A stretch of 64,000 nucleotides of DNA from DASQDN01 sp963825845 (GCA_963825845.1 CAWGVL010000078.1:1-64000), one strand, 5' to 3'. Shown: positions 10,120 to 20,493, numbered from the stretch's first letter. The notes: generated from the sequence alone by a model not told the origin. Numbers and translations: made by a program.

Positions 10120-12508
10120 TTCGCAATGGCAGTTCCGGTACGAGCGCCAACGATCATCTACGATCCGATTACGGGTGAGCCGTTCCGGGATGCGCAAGGC
10201 AATATCTCCAACATCATTCCCGCCAAGCCGCATCAACAAGAACGCGCAGAATTTCATCAATAATTACCTGCCGCTGCCGCAGTTCACTCCGGCAGATGTA
10301 CTGGACATAAACGTCATTCGAAGCGTGCCGAACATCCTGTATCAGAACCAATATTTCGCCCGCGTCGACCACCAGTTCAGCGCCAAAGATAAAATCTTCG
10401 GTCGATTCGCCACCATGCACGGCGATTATCGTGATCAATAACCTCAATCCGAATTTCCCGAGCACCCAGCGCATCCAGAACTACAACGTGGCGTTCCAAC
10501 ATCTGCATATGTTCAGCCCGACTACGCTGAATGAGTTCCGAGTGGGTTTCAACAAAGTGAATAACGATCAGACCAGTCCACGCAGCAATACGGATTTCGA
10601 TCGTGGACTCGTTGGGCATCGGCCAGTTTCGCGTGGCGGTGGACAACAATCGCAAGTTCAGACCGGATGAGACCGGGATCCCGCCGACGGAATCCTTACG
10701 GGAGATACAGGAGCGCGATTCGATCTCAACGGCATTTACCAGTTCTCGGACAACTTTTCGTTCAGTCGAAGATCGCACAACTTCAAGACAGGTTTTGAAT
10801 ATCTTCGTTACGGCCTGGATCGGGCGGCCGCCAATGTACCTCTCGGCAACCTTGGCTTGCTGTCCGGGCGGCTATCCTCTGGCAGGGTGGCTGATGGGCT
10901 TCCCGACCTCGAGTTCCAGCGCCGAAGGCCTGACGTGGACCGCGCCGCGGCAGAATCGATGGGGCGCCTACTTCCAGGACGAGTGGAGAGCGACACGCAA
11001 ATTGACAGTCAACATGGGGTTTCGTTGGGACTTTTTCCAGGTTCCCCACGACGTCAACAGGAAGTGGCGATCTTTGCGTCTCGATATCCTGACTCAGGTC
11101 TGCGGATGGCCGTCAATTGCCTACGGTCGTTCCGGAGCCGAACTCCGACTTTGATTTCTATGGGACGGATAACCGCTACTTCATGCCGCGGGTTGGGATC
11201 GCTTACCGCGCTACTGACAAGTGGGTGATTCGTGCGGGCGGCGGCTGGTTTGCCAATGTCCAGCAGATGAATAACATGACGATTCTGGATCTGCAGCCGC
11301 CCTATTCGGGAACCTTCGGTTTTAATCAGGTGGATCAAGCCGGCCTTACGCTTCCAATCAGCTATGGCGGCCAAAACTACACCGCCACGACACGCCGATT
11401 CACGCCTGGTTCGCAGATCCTGACATTGGACAATCCGTTTCCGGGTCAGGGTACGCCGGCGGCCCGGACCAACGTGCTCGCGTTTACGTCCTGACAACAA
11501 AGCGAGCAGCGTCGTGCAGTGGAGCTTCGATATCCAGCGGGAATTGCCATCGTCGACGATCTTGACAGTCGGTTACGTCGGCAGTAAGACCAGTCACATC
11601 GACAACACGATTCCCAACTTTAATTCTCCACCTCCGTCGACCAATACAGACTTCAATAGCCGCCGGCCCTGGCAAGCGTACGTGAGCCGAGGAGAGGGCA
11701 ACCAGGCGCGCCTGCTGGGCAATATCCGCTACCTTGACAGCTTCGCCAACGCCAATTACAACGCGCTTCAGGTACAAGCGCAAAAGCGGTACTGGTCGTG
11801 GCATCACTGCCGGGTTAGCCTACACTTACGGCAAGGCGCTGGGAGAAGGATACGGTCGAAACGATCCCGCGGGTAACGTACAACCCACCTATCAGGACCC
11901 AAACAACCGCCGCGCAAACCGCGGGACGGTACGGCTTCGATGTCACTCACAACGCGGTTATCAATTATGTTTGGGATGTCCCGATGTTTGCTAATTCAAA
12001 GGGTCTGCTGCACGCGATTTTGGGAGGTTGGCAAACGCAGCGGCATCATCACCTTGCGCACAGGATTTCCGTTTGCTTTATCCGGCGGGAATTTGAATAC
12101 GAACTCGAGTACCTACCCGGATCGCGTCGCCGATGGCCGTTTATTCGATAAAGCGGATCGCCAGTTGTGGTATCGACCCGACCGCCTTCCGCCGGACGGA
12201 GTGCAACATCCAGAATCATCCGGAACTCTGCCACTATGGCAATGCGGCAACTGACGTTTTGATTACGCCTGGACTGCACAGCTTGGATCTTTCGCTCGCC
12301 AAGAATTGGACGCTTCGGGAGCGAACGAGAGTTGCAATTCCGGGCCGAAGCATTCAACGCGCTGAATACGCCACAGTTCGGTGTGCCAAATGGATTGAGT
12401 TTTGCGACGAATGACTCAATCATTCCCGATGGGCCGCGCGTCGGCGAGGTCCGCAGTCTGCGTCAACCAATGCGCATCTTTCAATTTGGCCTGAAGCTGT
12501 ATTTTTGA
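10120..12508 (+). pseudogene. Oar-like TonB-dependent receptor, barrel part (multiple frameshifts)
   Basis: Continuation of the receptor starting at 9063. Readable pieces occur in changing frames: TIIYDPITGEPFRDAQGNIS, RINKNAQNFINNYLPLPQFT, NQYFARVDHQFSAKDKIFGR, LHMFSPTTLNEFRVGFNKVN, WGAYFQDEWRATRKLTVNMG, FMPRVGIAYRATDKWVIRAG, QWSFDIQRELPSSTILTVGY and a final QPMRIFQFGLKLYF ending at TGA 12506-12508. The pieces run in the normal order of the barrel and reach the aromatic C terminus (F) needed for outer-membrane insertion. At least seven breaks are needed over 2.4 kb. Because the pieces are well conserved the disruption is either recent or a sequence error. Confidence 0.7.
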
Positions 12509-12788
12509 TCCGTCTTAGGAGGACCCGCAGTCAGCGCCTTCCCCGCGCTCAATTGATGGGGCATCGCGCAGTCTGCGGAGCACAAGTGAGTGTACGCGAA
12601 CCACCGACCGATGAGGTGACCGCGGATCATCGGACCGGTCGTCAGATGCGCGCGTGTACAGATACGTTCGAATTGGAGTAACCGATCATTCTGAACTCGA
12701 TACAGCTCAGCCCCGATCAGCCATCGATCGATATTCTTCTCGTATGCGATACGCGCTCGTGACGCAGTGGTGATACATTCTGGACTGC

Positions 12789-13735
12789 ATGGATACGGTA
12801 ACACGTGCAGTATCTGCCGCCTTGATTCTGAGCGTCGCCTCGCTTTGCGCGCAGGATGGCAAGGCGGGAACGGACTACGACACCTTTCGCGTCTCGCGCC
12901 TTACCTGTGTGATCGGAAACAACAAGGCAGCCGGAGATCACCGGGCAGGCTATAACGGAGTTTTCCGCATGACGGCTCCCGGCTTGGACACGTCCGCGTA
13001 TGTCCCTGCGTTTGCAGGGTTGAACCTTGAACATTATTTCGATGGCCGGCCTCGCCAGTCAGAACGGGAGGTGTTCTTCGAGCCTCGGCACGCACCTATC
13101 GAGTTCCGGCGGCTGAGCGAAACTAAAGCGGAGTTCCGTCAATCCGCAACGCCGGTGTACGCGGTCGAAAGCCGCACAGTATTTGAACTCCGCGAGCCTT
13201 ACTACCTTGACATGAGCTACCGCGCGGTGCCGCGCAAGCGTGCCTTCACCGGCGGATTTCTCGGCGTGTTCTGGGCGTCGTACATGAACGGGCCGCACGA
13301 CAAGAGCATCTATTTCCTGCGAGACGGGTCCACGCTGGACAAACCGCAATGGGTGCAGTTCGCAACGCAAACGCACGGGCACGAGAGCACCGTGCTGCCA
13401 GCGGGAGACCACCGCAAGGAACCTGCAGTCGCGGACGAGCCACCGCCGCTGTTCAGCAATTTCTCAACCCTGCAGTATCCGAGCCGTTCTACTACGGCCG
13501 CCTTGGCGATATGGTTTTGATCTATATCTTCCAGCCGAGCCCTTGGCTGCGGTTCGCACACTCTCCATCCGGTGGTGGACGTAGCGCGTCGGGAGACGAC
13601 ACCAACCCGGCTTGGGATTTCCAAATGGTTATTCCCGATCCCCAGCCGGGCAAGGAGTATGAACTCAGGATGCGCGCCGTTTACAAACCATGGGCCGGCA
13701 GGGCGGACGTGTTGCGTGAGGTCGCGAATGGCTGA
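12789..13735 (+). CDS. Secreted hypothetical protein (one frameshift)
   Basis: Starts with a signal peptide (MDTVTRAVSAALILSVASLCAQ). The mature part begins GTDYDTFRVSRLTCVIGNN and contains FDGRPRQSEREVFFEPRHAP and FTGGFLGVFWASYMNG. The first frame runs to about 13470, where the sequence passes into the next frame at EPFYYGRLGDMVLIYIFQPS and continues through WLRFAHSPSGGG, NPAWDFQMVIP and EYELRMRAVYKPW to the stop at 13735. Total about 315 residues. I do not recognise a named domain; the overall feel is of a beta-rich secreted sugar- or glycan-related protein. It ends 27 bases before the enolase-superfamily gene at 13762 on the same strand, so the two probably form an operon and act on the same compound, which is inference. 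Confidence 0.6.
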
Positions 13736-13761
13736 CCCGCCGATGAAAGGAATTCGGATCC

Positions 13762-14964
13762 ATGTGGACTCGCCGCGATGTTCTGCGAACACTGACCCTA
13801 CCCGCAGTTGGGATCTCTTCAACCATGGCTGCGGCGGCCGCCGATTCGGACATTCTGAAGATTGCCACCGTTGAAGCGCACGTGCTTCGAATCGGCCCGC
13901 GCAAAGACATCGTTTGCGCGCGGGTGACGACCGAAGATGGCTATCACGGCTGGGGTGAGGGTACCTCCCCTCCGACCGTTGCGCCAGTAGCAGCCACCAT
14001 CCGCTCGCTCCAACCACTGCTAAAAGGAGAGAGCGCATGGAACATCGAGAAGCTCTGGCGACGGATGTACATCGCCGAGGAGAATACCCTTGGCGGAACT
14101 CTGTATGCCGCCATCAGCGCGATCGATATTGCGCTTTGGGACATCGCAGGAAAAAGGCTGAATGCGCCGGTGTATAAGTTACTCGGCGGGAAGATTCACG
14201 ACCGCATCCGCATTTACACGAGCTACCGCTGGGGTAACATTCCGCGTACGCGCGAGGCGTACTTCCGTCGCACGAAGGAGTTGATCGCACAGGGCGCGTC
14301 GGCCGGTAAGTACGATCCCTTCGGAGCGTATCCCGGACCCGAGCGCCAGCTATCAAGCCAGGTCTTGTCCGAGGTTCGCGAGATGCTGACCGGTATTCGG
14401 GATGCGGGTCCAACGTTCGATATATGCGTGGAGGCGCATGGAAAGTTCAATATGGCGACCGCTGGGCGTATTGTGAAGATGCTGGAGCCGCTGGATCCGT
14501 TCTTTCTGGAGGAGCCTGTGCCGCCCGAGAACATGGAGGCGCTGGCCGCGTTGCAATCGTCCACCAATATTCCGATCGCCACAGGGGAAGGCATTCAGGG
14601 CCACTTTCATTTCGCGCCGCTGCTCGAGAAGCGTGCTGCCCGCATCGTGCAGCCCGATGTTTCTCGCACCGGCGGCATCACCGCGATGAAGAAGATCGCA
14701 GCCATGGCCGACGCTCATTATGTGACCTTCGCTCCCCACAACCCCAACGGGCCTGTGTGTACGGCTGCAAGTCTCCACGTCGCGGCCTCTTCTCCCAATT
14801 TCCTCATCATGGAAGAAGGGAATACAAGGATTGAGGAGTACAACGAGATTTTCACCGAAGGTTGGAAACCTACGCTTGCGGAATGGCATGTGCCCGAGGC
14901 TCCTGGTCTTGGGGTCGACTTCAGCCCCGCATTCCTGAAGGAACACACCATTCCAGGTTTGTGA
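13762..14964 (+). CDS. Enolase-superfamily sugar-acid dehydratase-like enzyme (mandelate racemase/DgoD type)
   Basis: 400 residues with a twin-arginine leader (MWTRRDVLRTLTLPAVG), so probably exported folded. Capping domain in residues 30-150 and TIM barrel after that. Metal ligands expected for the superfamily are present: E224 in ICVEAHGKFN, E250 in FFLEEPVPPEN and E276 in IATGEGIQG. The acid/base His lies in H326 of FAPHNPNGP, and H226 next to the first ligand is as in galactonate-dehydratase-like members. The segment AGKYDPFGAYPGP matches the 'KxDPFG' block of that subgroup. Likely Mg2+-dependent dehydration of an aldonic acid; the exact sugar cannot be read from sequence. A ribosome-binding site AAAGGAA precedes the ATG. 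Exported members of this mostly cytoplasmic family are unusual but recur in Acidobacteriota and Planctomycetes. Confidence 0.85.
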   Translation: MWTRRDVLRTLTLPAVGISSTMAAAAADSDILKIATVEAHVLRIGPRKDIVCARVTTEDGYHGWGEGTSPPTVAPVAATIRSLQPLLKGESAWNIEKLWRRMYIAEENTLGGTLYAAISAIDIALWDIAGKRLNAPVYKLLGGKIHDRIRIYTSYRWGNIPRTREAYFRRTKELIAQGASAGKYDPFGAYPGPERQLSSQVLSEVREMLTGIRDAGPTFDICVEAHGKFNMATAGRIVKMLEPLDPFFLEEPVPPENMEALAALQSSTNIPIATGEGIQGHFHFAPLLEKRAARIVQPDVSRTGGITAMKKIAAMADAHYVTFAPHNPNGPVCTAASLHVAASSPNFLIMEEGNTRIEEYNEIFTEGWKPTLAEWHVPEAPGLGVDFSPAFLKEHTIPGL

Positions 14965-15036
14965 GTTTTGCTATAACGGCGGCAACGTCGATTCGTACGG
15001 CAAGCGAAAGCGATAATCTTACGTCAGGTAGACCCG

Positions 15037-15702
15037 ATGAAGCGAGCTCTATTGCCTTTTTGTGTTGCTCTGATGCTCAGCCCGAGCCTGACTGCGCAAG
15101 GGCGAAGCGGTGGAAGAGTGGCTCCTGCCGATGAACCGTCACCTCCAATCGCCCGCACTCCGTCCGAGAAAAAGGTCCTGGAAACGATAGCCGATATCGT
15201 CAAGGCCGGCGATCTTTACGCGAACGTTCCCGCCGCGGATGGCCGCATGCTCCGCATCTTAGCGGAGGCAGTGAACGCGAAGAGCGTAGTAGAGATCGGT
15301 ACTTCCACGGGGATTTCCGGTCTGTGGTTTTGCCTTGCTCTGGAGAAAACTGGCGGAAGGCTTACAACGTTCGAGCTTGATAAGACCCGAGCGTCGCTCG
15401 CGCGCAAGCACTTCAAGCAGGCTGGAGTAGATGGCCGTGTAACCCTCGTCGAAGGTGATGCGCACCAGAACGTCACGACACTTCGCGATCCTATTGATGT
15501 GGTTTTCATCGATGCCGAGAAGGACGGCTACGTCGATTATCTGAGCAAGCTGCTGCCGCTGGTCCGTCCTGGTGGGCTCATTCTTGCCCACAACAGCAAC
15601 ATGGTTCCCGAGTACATGAAGGTCGTCACATCGAGTCCAGATATGGACACCGTCGTATACACGACAGGCGGCGGCATGGCAGTCACGCTTAAGAAGCGGT
15701 GA
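15037..15702 (+). CDS. Class I SAM-dependent O-methyltransferase, exported
   Basis: 221 residues. After a signal peptide (MKRALLPFCVALMLSPSLTAQ) comes a short linker and a class I methyltransferase of the catechol/caffeoyl-CoA type. Motif I is VVEIGTSTGISGLW (84-97), an acidic residue ends strand 2 at E113 (TTFELD), and the metal/SAM region is VVFIDAEKDGYVDYL (156-170). The motif PLVRPGGLILAHN follows in the expected place. Members of this family methylate hydroxyl groups using S-adenosylmethionine and a divalent metal. A periplasmic location is odd because SAM is cytoplasmic; the leader may be a lipidated or retained anchor, or the protein may have another role. Upstream lies the enolase-like gene (72 bp), possibly one transcript. 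Confidence 0.82.
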   Translation: MKRALLPFCVALMLSPSLTAQGRSGGRVAPADEPSPPIARTPSEKKVLETIADIVKAGDLYANVPAADGRMLRILAEAVNAKSVVEIGTSTGISGLWFCLALEKTGGRLTTFELDKTRASLARKHFKQAGVDGRVTLVEGDAHQNVTTLRDPIDVVFIDAEKDGYVDYLSKLLPLVRPGGLILAHNSNMVPEYMKVVTSSPDMDTVVYTTGGGMAVTLKKR

Positions 15703-15967
15703 AGAGCCATCCCGGATCAAGCGCTCGATGAATCGGCTCTGTTGTCGCGCTATTTTCTCCAGGACGCACAGATCATCCTGATCTTGGACTGATCGGATCG
15801 GTGTAATGAGGCGCCTCCCAGGTCCGAATGAAAATAGCTGTTGACCCCTCGAATCTCTAGGCCGCGCGAACGCCCCGCGCCGGTTTCACAGAAATAACTG
15901 TTCGTTCTTGCCAATTTTCGTACCCGGGCGACGCATGTAGAGGTGTGCCCCTGGAAGGTTTCACATA

Positions 15968-16906
15968 ATGCCGATTCTCCCGAGTTCCATTCGCCGGCCG
16001 GCCAGCCCGGTTCCAAGAAACTATGTTCCGCCGCAAGGCCACAAGTACAAGGTCGGCAACAACGATAGCTGGGTCTCACTTGCAGCGAGCGCGGGAATTC
16101 CGCCGTGGGATTTAATCAGGTACAACTATCCAGGCCTTCCGGCGGATCTCCAGCCGGCCGCGCGCGAAGTGAACTGGTATCTTCAGGAGTACGTCGGCTG
16201 CACCACGGTCACTCCTGATAGTCGAAACTATGTTTTCTCTTCAAGCGCCAGCCCAGGGGAGATATGGATTCCAAACCGAATCGCGCCCGTTACACTCACA
16301 CCTGATCAGATCGCGCGAGATCGAGTTCTCGCCACGTTGCGAGAACCAATCGTTTCCAGTATGAACTTCGGAGTGGGGCGACTTTTTATCCCCGCTTCGC
16401 AATATGAATGGGTAGCCAAAGCAATTGAAGGCGGTTACATCTCGGTTCGGGAGGACCCGAATCTCACAGGTTCAGCCGTGTACCACTGGGATGTCAACCG
16501 CATCGATGTTCCCGCTTATGGCGGACCGCCGAATATCGGAGACCGGGCGCTGATCATCCATGAGTGTACGCACGCAATTGTGGATCTGCGGAAGATTACG
16601 ACGCGGGTAGAAGAGACAGAAGGACTAGCCTATGTTGCACAGGCACTGTACTCGAATTTGAACGGTCTGACGGCGCGGCATATTGTTTCTGCGGATCCGC
16701 ACGATATTGTGAGTTGGTTCTCATGGCAGCTCATTTTCGATGAATCCAGAAGGCTTGCCGACGTTGCAAAGCGGAGATATCGAATTACGGAAGACGAAGC
16801 CAGTGTCCTCTTCACTGCGATCAAAGGCGCCAACTTTTACCGTCGTCGTGTAGGAAACGCCGAGGTCAATGACGGTGTGGCTGATCAGTTTTATCTTTCA
16901 CCGTAG
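15968..16906 (+). CDS. LysM-like protein with HExxH metallopeptidase-type motif
   Basis: 312 residues without a signal peptide. Residues 25-56 (HKYKVGNNDSWVSLAASAGI, then DLIRYNYPGL) look like a LysM repeat. The C-terminal half carries ALIIHECTHAIVDLRK, an HExxH zinc-binding helix at H198-E199-C-T-H202, followed by EETEGLAYVAQALYS where E218 could be the third ligand as in gluzincins. This predicts a zinc-dependent hydrolase with a peptidoglycan-binding head, but the fold is not one I can name. ATG 15968 is preceded by GGAAGG eight bases upstream. The next gene, 96 bp downstream, encodes a poly-gamma-glutamate hydrolase. Lack of a leader in a cell-wall-type protein suggests export by a non-Sec route or action after lysis (inference). 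Confidence 0.7.
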   Translation: MPILPSSIRRPASPVPRNYVPPQGHKYKVGNNDSWVSLAASAGIPPWDLIRYNYPGLPADLQPAAREVNWYLQEYVGCTTVTPDSRNYVFSSSASPGEIWIPNRIAPVTLTPDQIARDRVLATLREPIVSSMNFGVGRLFIPASQYEWVAKAIEGGYISVREDPNLTGSAVYHWDVNRIDVPAYGGPPNIGDRALIIHECTHAIVDLRKITTRVEETEGLAYVAQALYSNLNGLTARHIVSADPHDIVSWFSWQLIFDESRRLADVAKRRYRITEDEASVLFTAIKGANFYRRRVGNAEVNDGVADQFYLSP

Positions 16907-17002
16907 TGCAGGGTCTCTCGGATCTGGCACGGGGAAGCGTTGCCGTGAGTGGCGTGGGCAAAAATGATTCGCTGAATACTTTGGAGTCTGTGAGGTGTGC
17001 TT

Positions 17003-17650
17003 ATGTCTGACAAATATCCCGACTTTGAAACGTTATCTCAGCATGAGATTTCGGGAGTCGATTACCGCATTCTGGTCCGTAGGGCAACAACGGAATTTGC
17101 GATCGTCGCAATACACGGCGGCGGAATCGAGCCCGGAACATCTGAACTTGCGGATGCCGTCGCTGGTTCGGAGTTCTCGTTTTATGCATTCGAGGGTTTG
17201 AAAGGATCCGGAAATGCCGACTTGCACATCACGAGCACGCGGATGAACGAGCCGATGTGTCTTGGCCTGCAGGGTGTAACCGGCAGAGTCGTTACGATTC
17301 ACGGGGAGAGCACCGATGTAGATGGTGAGGGCATATTCCTGGGAGGGCTGGACGACGAGACCGGCGGCCGGTTTCGCGAGGCGCTGGAAGCCAACAGTTT
17401 CTGCGTGCACCGGCATCCCAATCCGGCATTGCAAGGGCGCGAGCCACACAACGTATGCAACCGGGGAACGTCGGGCAGGGGAGTGCAGTTGGAACTCTCG
17501 CGAGCGGTTCGAAAGGAAATGTTCGCCTCGCTAACGCGAGATGGCCGGACGCATCCGACTGCCACGTTCTACAGCTTCGTCGACGCGATTCGCAATGTGC
17601 TTGAATCGCCTGTTAGCGAGGCCGTCGCGGGCTCAGGCGGCTGCAGATAG
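17003..17650 (+). CDS. Poly-gamma-glutamate hydrolase family protein (PF05908-type)
   Basis: About 215 residues. The family signature is clear: AIVAIHGGGIEPGTSELADA near the start, FSFYAFEGLKGSGN, then LHITSTRMNEP, and CVHRHPNPALQGREPHNVCN, all typical of the zinc-dependent gamma-polyglutamate hydrolases found in phages (PghP-like) and bacteria. These enzymes cut gamma-linked glutamate polymers such as capsules. ATG 17003 is preferred to an in-frame GTG at 16997 because GAGG at 16992-16995 has proper spacing only for the ATG. The last 15 residues (EAVAGSGGCR) are low-complexity. No signal peptide. It lies just behind the LysM/HExxH gene on the same strand, so both may be used together against cell envelopes or capsules. 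Confidence 0.8.
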   Translation: MSDKYPDFETLSQHEISGVDYRILVRRATTEFAIVAIHGGGIEPGTSELADAVAGSEFSFYAFEGLKGSGNADLHITSTRMNEPMCLGLQGVTGRVVTIHGESTDVDGEGIFLGGLDDETGGRFREALEANSFCVHRHPNPALQGREPHNVCNRGTSGRGVQLELSRAVRKEMFASLTRDGRTHPTATFYSFVDAIRNVLESPVSEAVAGSGGCR

Positions 17651-18588
17651 CGGAGTCACGCGTATCCGAATTCGAGGATCTCGAGGAGAGTTGAGAAGTA
17701 GCTGCCGTCTGCGTACCGGCTAACAGCTTGGCTTGTCGTGTGGTTTCGAACTCGGTTCAGTGTGCCCACCAGCATGTTCAACTGAAGTCAGTAAGGTCAC
17801 GAATAATTGCGTTCACATGGTGTGCTCGTGTAAATCCTGTCTCGTTCCGGCAGAGTTCGGCTCAGGTGATAGGCTCCTGGCGACCATTGGAGATTGACGC
17901 GGTGTCGCTCTCCGTGTTCGCAGTTCACCCATAATCCGCGATGAAACGGCCGCGCTAGTTCATCCGAGGCGTGTCGTTCGCCGAGTGGTTGAGCGTTCTA
18001 GTTGAGACGGCTCTTGCCAAACCACTGGCGCCTGTTCGGGCTGGCTCACGTCTACGCGCACCTGCAAGGTTGACCCGGGCCTGAGGCGCCGGTTGCAGCA
18101 CATTGATGAGCGAACATCTTATGATGCGATGAGCGAGAGAGACGAGAAGCCCCCTCCCTCGTCTACACCGGGGGAGCGCGGCGCGTCTTGGCGATCAGGC
18201 GAAGGTGCTCAATGCCCGTCAGGCAGCACCCGATTTACGTTGTATTTACAGCAACGTATGTGCACTCCCGACGTTGGTACGACGTCGTCACTGAGCATGA
18301 ACGGCGAACGCAGTGATCCTCGACCTGCACGGCGCAGAATCACGTCCCGTTGAAAGAGGTTTCGACGTCCATGTTCACTGGGTGGCCGATCTTTGCGTTG
18401 CTTGCAGTGAGAGTATCGTTGGGAGCAGCGGCAAGGGGAGCGACTAAGGGAAAAGTGGCGTCGTGAGCAGAGTAGACGTGAAGAGTACGAACGCCGCCGA
18501 GATCGTGAATGGGAGAGCCGCAAAGGCCGGTAAACGACATGAGACATTTCCAACGTCGTCTGCGGCGAGCAGGGCTCAACAAAAGTGA
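17651..18588. other. Long intergenic region, no gene supported
   Basis: About 940 bases. Short open frames exist on both strands; the only one with a protein-like feel is on the minus strand between 18550 and 18340 (SPIHDLGGVRTLHVYSAH, then NAKIGHPVNMDVETSFNGT), which could be a decayed tail of an unidentified gene. No tRNA cloverleaf, transposase motif or clear terminator was seen. Confidence 0.3.
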
Positions 18589-19497
18589 TCAGCGATTCGC
18601 GACGCTGCCCGCGGCAAATATCAGGGCCGGTTCTGAGTCTACGTTGTTCCGTGCGCGGTTCTCATTGGTTTCCCAATCGGGCCAATGTAGCAGAGGCGAG
18701 TCATGCGGCCGCCGTGCAGCGCCCGAACGCGTTCGGAGCAGCAGTACGAAGTGCGGTGTTTGCGGAATTCTCTCGAATCCTGCCCATTCCGGCACTGTTG
18801 AGGTGCACGGATCCTTTCCTGAAGCAACCGGATCCAGCGCAACCTCCGATGCGCCGCATTTCGTTATCACCGCCGCCACATTCATCTTTCGCCACCGGTC
18901 GACAGTGTTAGCCCAGTCTTGCGGAACAACTTCTTTCAGTGGCGGACTTTTCAACCAACTTACAAACTGGAAACGTTGTGGTTGTGCGAACAACACAGAA
19001 TCCAGCACTGGCGATATGCCAACCGCAGCCAGCGCATCGTTATCCCGCAACCCGTGTTCGCGAAGCCAATCCGCAACTCTCTGCTCATAGCTCCACCGCG
19101 AGTCGAACACAGGACGCGCGCTTGCCCGGATGGTGGTCGTATACAGCATCCAGAGGCTGCCTGCCGCAATTAATCCCAATTGCCAGAGCATGACCGTACG
19201 CACGCGCCGGGATTCGAGAGGCGTCAGCGACAGCACTGTCGTCACAAACGCAACCGACAGAGGTACTAAGTAGCGCGTCTCCGCTGCCACCATGCAATAA
19301 GCGCCAATTATCGCGACAGGCCAGAGCCATAGCGGCGTGTATGCGATAAGGAACCGGCGAATCGTCTTGGCTGGCGATACTCCTAGCGCCACCGCTGGTA
19401 CTGTCACAAACAGCCAGAACAATGAGGCCGGAAACGCAACTGCGACATTACTTAGCAGCGCAGTCGCGATCTGCGGTGGTGACAAACGAATTTGCAT
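18589..19497 (-). CDS. GT-C-like membrane glycosyltransferase, C-terminal part
   Basis: C-terminal continuation of the gene starting at 20486, in another frame. It carries four hydrophobic segments (ALLSNVAVAFPASLFWLFVT, PLWLWPVAIIGAYCMVAAET, YLVPLSVAFVTTVLSL, MLWQLGLIAAGSLWMLY), then a soluble domain of about 160 residues (WSYEQRVADWLREHGLRDND, FVSWLKSPPLKEVV, NVAAVITKCGASEVALDP). This is the usual tail of GT39/ArnT-like enzymes. The join is near 19520: one missing C would restore a read-through of the type TFPLWYDPPLWHQG, a motif frequent at this point of the family. The end at 18589 leaves no downstream gene. Confidence 0.7.
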   Translation of the reverse strand: MQIRLSPPQIATALLSNVAVAFPASLFWLFVTVPAVALGVSPAKTIRRFLIAYTPLWLWPVAIIGAYCMVAAETRYLVPLSVAFVTTVLSLTPLESRRVRTVMLWQLGLIAAGSLWMLYTTTIRASARPVFDSRWSYEQRVADWLREHGLRDNDALAAVGISPVLDSVLFAQPQRFQFVSWLKSPPLKEVVPQDWANTVDRWRKMNVAAVITKCGASEVALDPVASGKDPCTSTVPEWAGFERIPQTPHFVLLLRTRSGAARRPHDSPLLHWPDWETNENRARNNVDSEPALIFAAGSVANR

Positions 19498-20486
19498 ACC
19501 TTGGTGCCACAGAGGTGGGTCATACCAAAGTGGAAGGTACCCTTCCCGGGCTCCGCAAACTCCAGCACTACCGGGTCCTCGCTAATCACACGCGGAGGGT
19601 GAATTGGCGTGCCGCTGCCGGGCTCCTTTCCCCTCCAACCTGTATGGAGTTGATACCCGTTCACGTTCCACGCGAAATTCAACTTGCCCGTTTCACCAAA
19701 CGTGGCGCGTCCGGCCGACTTGCTTTGAATGACGACCAGCGGGAGCGTAACCGCCGCGAACGCGATCGCGGCGACCAGCACTGGACCGATAGGCCGCTTG
19801 GACATCCAGCGGCTGGCGTAGGTCAAAGCCAACAACAACAGCGATGCTGGAAACATCACAGCTTTAGCCCAGTACGCGATTCCGAGGACGATTCCAAGTG
19901 CTAAACCTAAAGCATACCCTCGCTGCCGTGGCAGAAGGCGAGCAATCAAACCGAGCGCAATAAACGAAAGCGCGGATACCAGAAGGTCAGGAGTGTATGT
20001 CGTGGAATACACCTTCAAATGGAACGCCAAACTGAACAACGAGCAAACAACAAAGATGCCACCTGCCATGTGCGAGTTCAGGCCATCTGCCCTGAGATGG
20101 CGAAGCCCGCGGAGGAAGAACGTGAAGGCAGCCGCGAGGCAGGCAAACAGCAGTATCTGTACGGTCACGAAATACTCCTGGAGCGCCGCGAGATTACCGT
20201 CCGCCGGAATACCGAAGCTAAGGATGGCGGGATAAAGTGGACTCCAGTAAGTATTTGCGAGCGCTTCGTAGTAGTGGCCTGAACGGAAGCTCTGCCCAAG
20301 GTTTACATAGCTGCTCATATCCGCGGCGGGAAACTTAATACGATCCGCCGTGGCGAGTACTAATGCAAATGCCGAAATCGAGAAGAGTATAACCGTGAGG
20401 ATGGTAAGTCGCCATTTCGGACGCGCCCCGTGACTGCCGACGGCATTGGAGAAAGTATCGTATTCCGATCTCTTCGGCATCACCAT
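19452..20486 (-). CDS. GT-C-like polytopic membrane glycosyltransferase, N-terminal part (frameshifted)
   Basis: Starts MVMPKRSEYDTFSN, then a first membrane span (LTILTVILFSISAFALVLAT), followed by FPAADMSSYVNLGQSFRSGH. The acidic residue in that first periplasmic loop is where GT-C enzymes using dolichyl- or polyprenyl-phosphate sugars carry their catalytic Asp. Further spans follow up to about residue 255. The frame is lost near 19520 (see next segment at 18589), so the full protein would be about 630 residues. It lies 7 bp downstream of the FAD mutase-like gene and GtrA on the same strand, a set typical of lipid-linked sugar transfer to envelope glycans. Acceptor and sugar are unknown. 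Confidence 0.72.
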   Translation of the reverse strand: MVMPKRSEYDTFSNAVGSHGARPKWRLTILTVILFSISAFALVLATADRIKFPAADMSSYVNLGQSFRSGHYYEALANTYWSPLYPAILSFGIPADGNLAALQEYFVTVQILLFACLAAAFTFFLRGLRHLRADGLNSHMAGGIFVVCSLFSLAFHLKVYSTTYTPDLLVSALSFIALGLIARLLPRQRGYALGLALGIVLGIAYWAKAVMFPASLLLLALTYASRWMSKRPIGPVLVAAIAFAAVTLPLVVIQSKSAGRATFGETGKLNFAWNVNGYQLHTGWRGKEPGSGTPIHPPRVISEDPVVLEFAEPGKGTFHFGMTHLCGTKVCKFVCHHRRSRLRC

Positions 20487-20493
20487 GTTGAGG

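Noticed and set aside
18093..18582. Short frames on both strands as genes
   Set aside because: Low-complexity Arg/Ser composition; only one minus-strand piece looks protein-like and it has no start or family.
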